Below are positions 11,465 to 24,000 of a stretch of 64,000 nt of DNA, one piece after another. Below the pieces are notes generated by a model that worked only from the letters and a program-made list of their open reading frames with translations, had not been told where the DNA came from and did not search any database. The DNA comes from Chlorokybus atmophyticus (taxonomy: Eukaryota > Streptophyta > Chlorokybophyceae > Chlorokybales > Chlorokybaceae): contig RHPI01003389.1 in assembly GCA_009103225.1 (NCBI GenBank), positions 54,785-118,784 of the forward strand. The letters run 5' to 3'. The position numbers and the translations under genes were made by a program. How positions within the stretch are numbered: position 1 is the stretch's first letter; every line of letters begins with the position of its first letter.

Positions 11465-14208
11465 TTATTGACATAGCAGCACTCGGCATTTTAGGTTGGC
11501 AATGTAATTGCGGAATGTTGTGTTTGATGGCGCGCACCGAGGTGGGCTGCGTGGCGGGACACTGGTGCTCTGCTGCGGCCGCTGCTGCTGTTGTTGGTGG
11601 TGGTCGTCTTTTTGAGGGAGCTCGCTAGTGTTGCTGCAGTTGCTGTTGCTGTTGCTGTTGGTGTTGTTGTTGTTGGTGGTGGTGGTGTTGTTGCTGTTGC
11701 TGGTGTGGGGTGTTGTTGCTGTTGCAGGTGTGGATGCCGAGATCGCAGAGGAGAAGCCCGCACGGGACCGAACCGCAGCCAGCGCGCGGCCCAAGTCCAC
11801 CTCTGGAGCAGACTGACACAGCTCATCAAATCAGATACGACCACAATCCCTTTCACAAGCTGACACTTGTGCACAATTCTGGTTATTGGTTTGCAGGTGA
11901 AGATGCCAACCAGTTTACCTTGCCGAAGGATGCCTTAACTTCGTGGAGGCGACTGAACTGCTCATACGACTCCTCACTGCACACGCGTCACACATGTATA
12001 TGTTCGGCATGCGTCCAGCAGAAAGCAACACATAACCCAACACTACGTGCAACAGCTACTCTGCCTGCATGCCTCACCTCAGCAAGTGCTGCACGGACTT
12101 GGGCTGCACGAGCGTCCCGCACCTGATTGGACACTTGAGCGGCATCGGCACCTGGTGTGCAGCCACACACACATATGTGTACAGTGGACCTCCCAGCCCG
12201 ACAATGACCTTGCACCGCATCACAAGTTACAGAGATACACTGCAACTGTTCGATTGGGCGTTCTTGCCTGTCCAGCCAGCGCCCTGTCGAGGATGGCACT
12301 CGCGCATGGGTTGCAGAACCGATGCCCACACTGCGTGCAAGAAATCTTGGCTTATTGCGTGCATGCGACTGTCTGTGCATAAGTGTCACCGTGTATGTGT
12401 GCATGTGCGCAACTGTGGAGTGCAGCATTTTGATCCTCGTGCGATGAGAGACTTCCTTCAGACCACGTACCTGAGGCACGGCGAGGCCCTCGGCTGCCCT
12501 GTGCGCCATGAAGCACAACCTGCAGTAGAACTCCCCTCCCCTCTCCCCCCCCTGCCAGCTCTCATCCAACTGCCACACATCCACTCAACACCCCCACCAA
12601 CTCAGCACCCCCACCACCTCACACACTCAGACATCAAGCCCAACACACACACCAACTCTCTCCTCACCCTGTCAACGGCTGCGTGCATGGCGCCAAAGAG
12701 CTCGGGGTCCCTGGCGGCCTGAGGCCCCGCAGCCAGGACACGGCCGAGAAGCCAAGCGGGGTAGGGGCGGGATGAAGACACGTGCGTGGACTCGAGCGAC
12801 CTGTTTTGTGAGCGTATGTGGGCGTGGGTGCGTGCGCATATGCTCGAGTGTGTGTGCGTGTTTGCGTGCGAGTGTGCACATGCGTGTGTTCTCTAAAACC
12901 TCCAACCAAGTTGGACCAAACGTTGTGTGTAAGAGCACTACTACATATACCTGTGAAGGACGTCCAGGCACAGGGACTTGTAATCCACTTCCGGCACTGC
13001 ATTGCCAACAATGGTGGTGCTGACACCACTGTTGTTGTTGTTGTTGCTGTTGCTGGCATTGTTGAGGGTGTTGAGAATGTTGTTGCTGCTGGTGTTGTTG
13101 GTGTTGTTGACCATGATGGCACTGTTGCCATTGCTGTAGTGGCCTAGATTGAAGGAGCGCTGCGTGCGCGGACTGGCGCCCCCACCCGCCCTCGCAACCA
13201 CCTCATCCCCCTGACCAGACCAACAGTTGGCACTGTGTGTGCTTGTGTGCATGTGTGCATCACACTGCGTGCTTACCAGTTTGCGTCGGCGGCAGTCTTC
13301 TTCAAGGCGCATAAGGCCCGCTGCCCTACGCGCTTCCACCAGTCGCCGGCACTGTGCACTCAAAAATGCCACCTGAACCAGAACCAACCAACCAGTCAGT
13401 GAAATCATTGATGCAACCACTCAACACTCAGTGAAGGGCTTGGTAGTTAGCTGCTTCTTGCTCAAGTCCATCAGCCAAGTACACAAGTAGCAGCCATATT
13501 GTGCAACTAATGCACTGATTCACTGAGACTCAGATGCTCAAGGTAAAGAAGCAGCGTCAATATGACCATCATTACTGTTGTTGTTGTTGTTGCCATCGTC
13601 GTTATATCAGTACCATCATCATCATCATGGTGATGTTGTTAGGGTCACACCTGTTGGCGTGCGGGAGAGAGCCGGTATGTTTCGGAGTAGGCTGCAAAGG
13701 CGACAGCCGCGACGAGCACGACGTGCAGTGCCGCATGCACGTGGTGCCGCATTCCCCCCGTCGGATGGTGCTGTGCATGTTGTTGTTGTGTTGTGAGGGG
13801 ATCTGTGTCTAGCATTGATGATGTGGAGTAGTAGATGGCGAGGAGCGCCGCGACCAGCGCTGCGGAGGCCAGCAGCAAACACAAGTACGACGCGCCCGCC
13901 GCACGCTGCAATGCGAGCGAGTTACACCCACCCACTTGGCGCATGCACGGATGCAAGCGTGTGCGGAGAAAGTGTGTGCACGCATTTGTATGTGAGTGGT
14001 TGTGCATGAACCTGTGCATAAATTTGAGTGCTGTGTAAGACCCTAGACTCTCCCTCCTTGCCTGCTGTGGTGCACATCTTGGGCTGCGTGGGGATAGCCC
14101 AAGGGCCGCATACGAGGACGAGGAGGAGGGCGCACCTGCAGGCACCAACGCCGCTAGGGAGAAAGGGAACAACGAGGAGGAGCTAGTGGTGGGCTTGCTG
14201 GACGGCAT
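11465..14208 (-). CDS. unrecognised Asn-rich protein with two N-terminal membrane segments
   Basis: I recognise no family. A nine-exon model closes with matching phases: 14208-14062, 13905-13651, 13372-13277, 13210-12951, 12800-12668, 12551-12471, 12122-12078, 11957-11919, 11812-11465 (467 residues, stop TAA). The first exon encodes a Ser/Pro-rich N-terminus. Exon 2 has two hydrophobic segments (ASYLCLLLASAALVAALLAI and VVLVAAVAFAAY) separated by a His/Gln-rich loop. Exon 3 is an Arg-rich helix with Cys. Exon 4 contains an Asn/Thr tract, then PEVDYKSLCLDVLH. Exons 5-8 are predicted helical and include FYCRLCFMAHR, a possible Cys/His metal site. The last exon is dominated by Asn, Thr and Gln runs. 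The first intron needs a GC donor (CAG|GCAAGG). The start and the small exons are the least certain parts. Confidence 0.5.
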
Positions 14209-14364
14209 GTGGCAGTGCGATATGGCTATCTGTATGTATGTGTATACGTAGTTGTTCTTTGGTCCTTGTTGGGCAAACTACTACTGTTTGTCTTGTTTCG
14301 ACGAAAGAATTACTGGCAGGCCAAAATACTCCATCAACACCAGTAACCTATCTATCAATGCACC

Positions 14365-14572
<208 letters not shown>

Positions 14573-14878
14573 NCCAGCCTGCCGCCGCCGCCGCCGCCGC
14601 CGCCGCCGCTCAGTTCGCCTCAGGGGTTATGATCAGCACGTGAGCGTCTGTCGCAGGGGGTTTGGGAATCGGGATCGGAGCAGCGGCAACGGATCCCGAT
14701 CAAGGAGCGGCTGTCCGTCGTCATCTACAAGTACATGTTGTGAAACATGTCAGCTGCCCTGGTCAGAGACAGCGTCACAACTGAACACAACAACTTTAGG
14801 CTGTAACTTATAGGCCTCGTGTGATGCAACTTGTTCGGAGGCTGTAATACATGTGTCAATTAATTCACGGTACCTCTG

Positions 14879-14915
14879 GCACGGTCTTTGCTAATAGCAT
14901 TAGCAAAGACCGTGC
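14879..14915 (+). other. perfect 17-bp hairpin with following T run
   Basis: Arms 14879-14895 and 14899-14915 are perfect inverse complements around the loop AGC. About nine bases downstream is a run of five T. The shape resembles a bacterial or plastid 3'-end stem-loop, but no gene ends nearby on either strand. Confidence 0.8.
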
Positions 14916-15625
14916 CCGGCTTTTTGGCAAGCAAGACTTATGTGTTTAATCATGCTGTAACTGAGCATTGTTTGAACACAGCGTGTTACATTCCTTAAGA
15001 GTATACTTGACTTTTATGTTGCGTTGCAATAGCGAACATGTCACAATATATTTTGCAAACATCTTAAATATCGTGTGTATCAAGATCATCATGTACACTA
15101 TCGTGAAATTCATAAAACACATATTAATGAATTATATATCAAGTATCATCAAATCTTATGATGTACGCTACCATGTCCGTATGCAAGCACTTAACGGTTA
15201 ATGTATGTTATCATTCGTGTCTTTGCAATGCAGATTGAATGCATGGACATGGCAATTTTTCAATTCAATGACAAAGTTCGTTGGTACATCAGAATGATTT
15301 AGCTTATGATAACGAGGTATGATGATGATTAAAGTTAGACAAGTGATTTAATTGTGACAGAAAAAAAACATACATTGCCACGTGCCATGTTAATTCAAGA
15401 AAACAACCGCTATAAATCAAGGCGTATAAGGTATTTGTTTACGCTTACCGCATGCGTTATCAATGCGTATGTCATATATGATTACACAATTTTATAAAAT
15501 CAAGCTGCAAATCACACATGCAAGTTTATTGCATGCACAATGGTTGATGTTATGCTTATTAATTCCTAAGCAACATCGTAACCAATGTTGATACATGTAT
15601 GAGGATCCATTTTTGCTTTTTTTTT

Positions 15626-16070
15626 GGGGGGGGGGGGGGGGGGGGGGGNNNNNNNNNNNNNNNNNNNNNNNNNNNNNNNNNNNNNNNNNNNNNNNNNNNN
15701 NNNNNNNNNNNNNNNNNNNNNNNNNNNNNNNNNNNNNNNNNNNNNNNNNNNNNNNNNNNNNNNNNNNNNNNNNNNNNNNNNNNNNNNNNNNNNNNNNNNN
15801 NNNNNNNNNNNNNNNNNNNNNNNNNNNNNNNNNNNNNNNNNNNNNNNNNNNNNNNNNNNNNNNNNNNNNNNNNNNNNNNNNNNNNNNNNNNNNNNNNNNN
15901 NNNNNNNNNNNNNNNNNNNNNNNNNNNNNNNNNNNNNNNNNNNNNNNNNNNNNNNNNNNNNNNNNNNNNNNNNNNNNNNNNNNNNNNNNNNNNNNNNNNN
16001 NNNNNNNNNNNNNNNNNNNNNNNNNNNNNNNNNNNNNNNNNNNNNNNNNNNNNNNNNNNNNNNNNNNNNN

Positions 16071-16128
<58 letters not shown>
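15626..16128. other. assembly gap (N) flanked by poly-G and (CT)n
   Basis: Ns run from 15649 to 16070. The left edge is a G homopolymer (15626-15648) and the right edge a CT tract (16071-16128). The assembly probably broke in a simple repeat, and the true length is unknown. Confidence 0.97.
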
Positions 16129-16133
<5 letters not shown>

Positions 16134-17911
16134 TCCTCGCTCCCCCCCTCTCCTCGCTCCCCCCCTCTGCTGCTGCTGTTTTCTGTTGCGCTCTCTTTCT
16201 CTGCAACGCTGACTTTCATTGTGAGTGTGGCTTATTACCAAAACAAATGGCCTCTGTTTTGCAAGGTGGTGCTCTAACAACCTGACTAGAGCAGTGTGAC
16301 AATAGCTACCACCAACCTTCTGATGTTCGCTCTTGTCCGTGTCTTATACTTTAAGATAAAGCTACTTTGTTGCAAGCGCGCCAGGAGCTACAGAATTGTT
16401 CACAACTCAAGTTCTATAGACGGTGGGGAGGCCACTACGTTCAACATCTGGAGGCGTACACACCAGGATATATATACATATTCCAATTCCCTCTGGTGAA
16501 GCCACTATGCCTGCAGACACCATTGATATGTAATATATATCGCAAGATTTTAAAAAGCTTATTGGAATTATTGTTTTATAGCCATTTTAGTATTCAAAGA
16601 AAGAAAGCCGCAATCATGATTGCAGGCCATCAAGCACTTTGTTTTTAAGGAAGAGCCCAACGAACGAATTATTAGAAAAGAGTAATCTTGGTTGCGCAAA
16701 GGTAAAACACTGCGCACATCAAAATGTGTCACACGTTTCTAAGTGCGCATGGTTTGGAACCATGTCAGACACAATAAAATCACTACAAATACAAGTGTTA
16801 ATCAGGTTGGCCGATTTTGCATTGAACAGTTATGGCGGCAGGGGGACAATATGTTATTGCCCCCACGGTGGTTGGACCACTTAAAATCATTGTGTAAAAA
16901 CTTTCAATTGTCAAACACAACTTCGTTATAAATATGCCAAGAGACCAGTTCAGGTGGCCTTTACTTCAATATCGTCACTGTGATTTTTGCACATACACGT
17001 CGTTAAACATTGCAGTTGTATTTCTGGTCATTGTTAAGTTCGATAGCATTGTCGAGTTGTACATGATTATCTGTTATTGAGCTTAGCAAGAATTGCACAT
17101 TTATATATGTTGATGTGCGCAGTGTTTCGCCGTTGTCAATGCGGCGCAATTGGGGGGTCATGCTTTCTGAGCTTAAAAATGTGCACATTGTCCTTGCCGC
17201 CCTTGTCACCGCCCCGCTCAATCAGACTGCAGTTCTCGCGCCCGCACAGCTGAATTTCTGTGGATTAGGGCAAATAGTACTGTACTTTAAGAATTAAAAA
17301 CTGTGGGGTTGCGGCGGCGGCGGGGTTGTTAGCGAGGTGGGCGAGACTGGCGGCGCGGGGGCCTTCAACATGACGCAGCGGCAGCGGGCGCCAGGGGCGT
17401 TAAAGAAACGATTGAATAATACTTACTCTTTGCTACCAGGATACAATTTTATGTATTTCAGTCATGGCAAAATCGTCGTCTTGTGCCACGGCAGATCGCA
17501 TAATTTCATCTCTACGGAACGGCCTGGATTGATGTGTATTGTCCTCTGTGTGGAGATAGCCGCAGCATCAAGGGCATGTTTCTTTTGCACATGTAGAGTT
17601 GCTTATTCAACCAGGACATCACTATGCTTTTGCTTGGCAACTTTCACATTGTATGGCACACATGTTGGTCATATATGTATTTATAAATAAAAAATAAACC
17701 ATTAATCCGTGCACGATGTACACGTGTACATCATGATTAAGCGCACATCGAATTGTGTCATGACAGTAAAGCATGTCAAGCTTGATAATGTCACTACAAA
17801 TGCGAAGCCAACAACTATATAACCGTTGAATGTCACGCGCGCTAAGTTTAATATCGCTCATAGCGTTTTCGCGCTCACGATCATGCCATTGCATGACGAT
17901 TATGCCAAATC

Positions 17912-17959
17912 CAATTGCGTAACAAGAAACGCTGCGCAGCGTTTACCGCTACGCAATTG
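17912..17959. repeat. nested palindrome
   Basis: Outer arms CAATTGCGTA (17912-17921) and TACGCAATTG (17950-17959) enclose a perfect 18-bp palindrome, AAACGCTGCGCAGCGTTT (17927-17944). It lies in the AT-rich gene-poor region, not next to a recognised gene. Confidence 0.85.
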
Positions 17960-19338
17960 CAATGGCATTGCAATGTACAGATTATGCAAAGCTTAACATA
18001 GCATAGTAAGCTTGACATAAATAGCGTGATCGAAACATTGTGCATAGTATTATACACATCGCATAGGCGCAGTGCACAGAGTGATCGTGCGATCACAGCA
18101 CGCCACAAGAGGATCGCATTCTTCTACATCCTACGCTCGCAAAGTAGGTCCTTTATAAGTTAAGGACAGGCAGAGCAGCAAGCCGATTGATGCATTAAAA
18201 TCGTGCAGGTGGTGTGGCATGTGCGTACATTATGGTGAGACGGCGGAAATTTTCACGTGGTGGAAAAAGGGGAAATTATGGCGCGCTTCTTGTGTATTGC
18301 TGACCATTGATGGCTTACCGCATGGCATTAAGCACACCAAACAGATTGTCCATATAGACATGTGGATGGTCGAGTTTTAATCAGCGATTGCAAACAGATC
18401 AAGTGCAGCCAATCTACCTCCACATGACCGCACTAGTTACGAGGCGAAACACACGCGGCTACCCACGCCGCATCTGACACTTCATTGATAATCGAATCGT
18501 GTCACTGTTGACCATGGGCTTGAAGTTGGTTGCTCAATTGCTGCGGGTACTCAAAAAGAAATGGCATCAATGCTGGCGCTGACGCTGGAGTTTGAAGGGC
18601 GAACAACCTCCATTGCCGAATGCAACGGTTCCTATGTGTTGCGCTTGGTGGTTAAGATTGCCAATTGCGTGATGTGTGTACACAAAAAGGGATTGTAATC
18701 AATTTTATTCACACATGTATGGTTTGCAACCATAGATAAGATGACGACACCGATGGTGGACCCTATATGGTTTTGTGTCGTACACACCATACTGTAGGCG
18801 TATGGCCGCGAGTGTGGTCCTAAGCCATAAACCGGTGGTCACAACGATTTATGACCACCACTGATTCATGCTTTTGCATGTGGTACGGTGCGCCAAATTG
18901 AACTTAAGCCGACGTCATCAAACGGTCTTTTGAATATAATGCAAGTACTAGAATGTTTTAAAATAACATACAGACTGAGCTTTAACATCGCTCACACTGC
19001 GCATGTTATTCGTAAGATCCGGTTATGCAATAATGAAATACTACACATTTTTAAATGTGTAAACAATGCAAAGCTTAGTTACGTCAACACAAGTATAAGA
19101 AATCTCACCGATCACCTATCCTAATAATAATAGTCAAGCCAATCAAAATGGATATTGAGCAAGCTTGCAATTGAGTGTGCAGCTAAATGTCCACTTATAA
19201 ATGGGGTTAAGCGTTAACACTTGAATGGCATATGCAAAAAGCATAAAAAGTGCACCATGTGAAATTGCAACATTGATGCTTTAATGGATATCCACAAAGT
19301 TGATGTGTTGTGACATCGGCGCCTTAACTACGAGGTGT

Positions 19339-19369
19339 GACAGCGACAGCGGCTGTTGCTGTCGCTGTC
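19339..19369. repeat. inverted repeat with 12-bp perfect arms
   Basis: GACAGCGACAGC (19339-19350) and its inverse complement (19358-19369) are separated by seven bases. No gene is nearby. Confidence 0.8.
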
Positions 19370-20184
19370 CATAGCCAAAGTCGCTATTATAATAGAAGCC
19401 ACATGCTACAAATACATGTCCCATGTACATGTGATATGACACGTGCTAAATTTGAAGAGAGTTCATCAAGGGACAGTTGCTTAACCCGCTAATGAAAGAG
19501 TCGAGCATCAAGCAACACAGCGACAAGGCAAGGAGCATTTGTTGCATGGTATATCATGGTGAAGGTTTGTGTGACTTTTGAGGTTAGCAAAATCATGAGT
19601 GTTTATGATTATTATTGCAATTGCAAGCTGTTGTGCGCTTTCGTTATGTTAAGCTATCCTTGTAGGTGGCTTTTACGAAGCTCGGCAATTTCACTCCTAA
19701 TCATATTGAAGAAAGATGCCCATCAAGTTGTGTATCATATGATAATCATTGCAACCCGTAAAATTTGCTAATTTGTAAATTCAATCGTGTACTAGTTGTG
19801 CGGATAGATGTGCGCGGGTATTGTTATGAGTGTGTTATATTCGTTTATTTGTTGATGTGCATTCCGCATGGATTGTGACGGAGCGCATCTGTTACACCTG
19901 GTATACTTTGCATATGTGCTTACACATGCACACGCACACGCACGCGCACGCGCGCATGATGCCCATGCATATGCCAACACACAGGATTGAAGGCAGTGCA
20001 TGATTATTGCCTTCATTGGATTTGCCTTGCTGCTTGTTGACATTATTGCTTGCGGCCACTGTGCTATACCCTAGGCAATAAGTTTCATACATATTAATGT
20101 ATGTGCATGTAGCAAATAATATAGGCAAAATATTTAGCTGAACAACTGGCACCATAAGCGCATGCTGAGGGTCTTATGCGTATG

Positions 20185-20187
<3 letters not shown>

Positions 20188-20230
<43 letters not shown>
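20188..20230. repeat. (TA)n microsatellite
   Basis: A run of about 40 bases of alternating TA. Confidence 0.95.
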
Positions 20231-20233
<3 letters not shown>

Positions 20234-21035
20234 TCATTTGCGAGCAAGGAAACAACTCGCCAGCAGCAACACCGCCATCTCTATATTTGCAATGCCAAGG
20301 CGATAGCTGCATGACTTGTGCAATCGCTGCTCGCGTCTTTGCCACTACATATGGCCCGTAAGCAGCATATACGATACAAGACAATGTCATATGCAGTGGT
20401 CATGCTCACTCGGTGGTTGTTGTCATTGAGGCTCAAGGACAATAGACGACAACAGCACAAACAACGCTCATGCGCAAGCACTTGCACTTGTACACTCGCA
20501 CTCGCACGAGCACGCACGCACGCAAGCTCGCATACTCATACGCGCACGCACAGGCTGGAAGACTGTTGCACGCACACACACAGGTTGGAACACCCCCTCC
20601 CAAGGAGTTTATGTTTGTTTCCTGCAACATCCAATACATTGAAGGGTTCATTTTTGATCGCCAATGACAAACACAAGAGTCCTACTGACGACTTTGTAGG
20701 CACACACGTAGCAGCATGTTCAGTGCTTAGCAGCAACAGCTCCTGAGCATATATACATCATGCGTATGTGCCACCATACATACTCAACTTCGAGCCCTCA
20801 TGGAGAACTAGAGCAGCACTGCGATATGCAAGCAAACACCAACCTTACACATAGCGCGCAACCTATTCCAGCTCCACGATCAAAATGCAACCCACCACAC
20901 CGTTTAAGGATATCAACAGGCGACCAATGCAACACGCATTGTCATCATTTAACATCCGCGCATATACTGTCTACTCTGCTAACCCATACACCGGCAACGT
21001 TCAACCCGAAACAATTTGCTGCACCTACCCTCACC

Positions 21036-24000
21036 TCACAACATAAATTGACTGGACTCGTCCGGACCGCCTTGCTTGTGCTCAAATTTTGCAAACATGC
21101 TCTTGCCCTCGCGCCACCGACGCTCTAGTGGAACAGGTCGGCCGGCAAGCATAGCGTCGACATTGCGCTCCACGGAGGCGTGTACACGCAGCTGCGTGGC
21201 GGAGAGCACCTCCACCAGCACTGGAAAGGTGGCAGCTCCGGAACGCTCCAGTTGGGTCTTTTTGTTCCCATGCTGCCTTGCCAGGGCATCCCCCAGGGTG
21301 ACTGCTTGCACGCCACCAACAAGAGGGCGCAGTTCTGCAGTTCAACATGCTTCAGTGTGCAAGAACCCGAGCATGCACACGCATAGCGCTGAACCTGAAC
21401 CACAGATGTAATGCAGCACTCATGCGCGCACGCGCACGCAGGTGTGCGCGCACACGAGCGCTGCATCACTTTGGCTGTCACACACACATCCAAGGCATGT
21501 ATCCTGCTCAAGCACTACGCAGCATGTGCTGCCGCATCCATGCAGCATACCGGGATTCTTGAGCAGACCAGTCAGAGATAAACCGTGCGCTGTAGCAACC
21601 ATTGCTACACCACGCTGTGCGATTGTTTGTGCAGCTTTGACTTCTTTAACATCGCTGATTTCGTCCACAATCACAACCTGCGAGCAGGGCGTAGTAATTG
21701 TAAAAAGTCCGCGAGTAGTCAAGCAGTCATAAGCACATTATCTGGCGGTGCACTCGTGCCAAGCTGGTCCAGTACTGCGACCATCATCTGGACATATACC
21801 TGTGGATTGTGATTCTGCACTGCCTCAACGAGCACCTCATGTTGCCGTGTGCGTTCCTGCACATGCATTCGCCTTGCACGGCCCACACAAGGATGGGGGA
21901 CGTCCCCTCCTCCTGTTTGGTCATTTGCACACATTGAATCGCAGTCACAGCGCAGTGCTACCATATTACTGTGACAGTGTTAGTAAGGGTGTAACAAGAC
22001 CTGCAATTTCGTTTGATGTGTCTACAACAACGACCCGCAAGCGGAACTTTTCAGCAGTGACGCGTGCAATGTCCCTGAGGAGTGTAGTCTTGCCCACACC
22101 TGGCACGCGTGCAACCCGCATCAGCATCATGCATTTTGGTGATTGATGTTCGGTTTTCAGGGACCTGCTGCATACCTGGAGGTCCCAGGAGCAGAATGGA
22201 CCGCGGATTGACACCGTCTGCAAGCTCAGCTGGGCTCGGCATCAGCCGGCTGATGTAATCAACAAGGATGTCAGCCGTGCCTTCGATGTGCCGTCCAATC
22301 CGGTACGTCAAGCCGAGCACCTGGTCGGGCGCAGTCATGAGCCATTGATGCAAAGGCACGAGCTTGGTATTGTTGTTTGCAAGAGCATACCTTCTCAGGG
22401 CCGACAATCTGCGAAATGCGGTGGAGCGTGCCGGATATGCCGGCGCGATTGGACTTCAAAAACCGTACCCTCTGAGAATCAAGTGAATTGAGCGCCTCAT
22501 CAATGTCAACGACAGTCCCGTCAAGAACCTCGTCGCCGCCATCTGTGCAAAGCCACACCCATTGAATTTGTGTTTAGATACTCGCTTTGAACAGTCATGT
22601 TGGCATCATTTCAGCGTATAACATGCCTGCGAATCTGAGCAAAAGTGGGCGTCCCGCATCGAGAATAACCTCCACAAGGCTATGGTCGTCTTGCAAAGCC
22701 TCCGTGCGCTTCACGATTTGGTTCTGACAAATAACAGCATAGGTTAGTTTGCATGCACGCTAAGCTTCTTGCTGCAACTGGGTGCCAAATAGCATCCCTG
22801 AATGGTTGGCACCTGCAACTCTGCAGGCAGCACTGCGAGCAGACTGTTGAGCTCGGCATCCTTGGAATGTCTCCGCTCAACTTCCACTGGTGTAAACAGT
22901 GGTAGTTGTGTTCCATAATCACCCCAGCCACTAGATGCTGGGGCGTCATTGTCCTCCCAGCCTGAGGTTGCTACCCTCGTTTGCTCATCTGTTGAGGTGG
23001 CGTGCGCATCAGTGTTGGATGCAGAGGTCTCTACAGAACTAGCTGTGGCTGGAAGCTCCTCTGACACTGGAGCTGGTGCATCGTGCTGCTCATGCTCATT
23101 GGCTTGAGCGTTGTCGTCACCCACGTCATCAGTAACATCAACATTTTCATCATCAGCGGTGTCGGCAGCCGCATCAGCCTCTAGTGCTAGTGCCGCATCT
23201 TTGTACACAGGTTGGTGTTTCTCATCAAACGTCAACCAGAGGTTGACACCAACAGGAGAATTGAAGGCTGACAGCGCCTGCTTGCATGGGTTGATCACGG
23301 CTGCTGTTTGCTCAAACAAGCGCTGCTTGCAATCTTTGATGTAGTCAAGCTCCAGCTTGTCATACAAGGCAAGCAGCTGGCTGGCATCTGCTGCAGCATA
23401 CTCCAGTTGCAGCCGGCTGAGCGGGCGTTTGGACCACTGGCGATGGTCAATTGCATCTTTCTGCACGTTTGCTGGCAGATTGTACTTCCGTAACAGCGCG
23501 TTTAATCCCTCTTTTTGTCCTTTCGTGATCTGTTTGACAAGCAACAGCAACGTTTATGCAACTCTTTCCGCATAGCATTGAAACCTTGCTGATTGTTTGA
23601 GCACAATGTACAGGTTGCTACAAGGTTACAGTCAAGTAACTCAAAGACAGCCATACCTGCTGCGCCAGGACTTGTGTATCCACGACACTCCGTAGAGTAA
23701 TATCAAACTGGTGGTAAAGCGCCAAAGCATCTTGCCGTCCATCATGGACAACCTGCAGTTGGCAAAGGCATCAAGGATGTAAAGAGTAGCCAGGAAGCCA
23801 TTGTCATGCACAACAGTCATACCTTAGTAATACGCTCATCCTCCAACAGCTTGCGCATCAAGTCAACAACCGCATTGTAGTCAGTTTCGCTTTTCAGCTT
23901 GGCACCCACTGGGTCCAACAGTGCTACAAACCCTTCAGCAGCCAGCTGCACAGCAGCCAAGCAGTCAGGAGCAGCAGCTAGTGCAGAGTACCACCATTGT

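Larger units (their letters stand above)
14609..21035. other. gene-poor, AT-rich region with assembly gap
   Basis: No protein or RNA gene recognised. Open frames are short and show no family signature. Base composition is clearly more AT-rich than the genic parts, especially 14800-19800. It contains the hairpin at 14879, the gap (15649-16070), a nested palindrome at 17912-17959, an inverted repeat with 12-bp arms at 19339-19369, a TA microsatellite near 20190-20229 and CA/CG-rich patches near 19920-19960 and 20470-20580. Confidence 0.6.

Noticed and set aside
15492..16285. Several long frames across the gap
   Set aside because: They exist only because Ns are translated as unknown residues.
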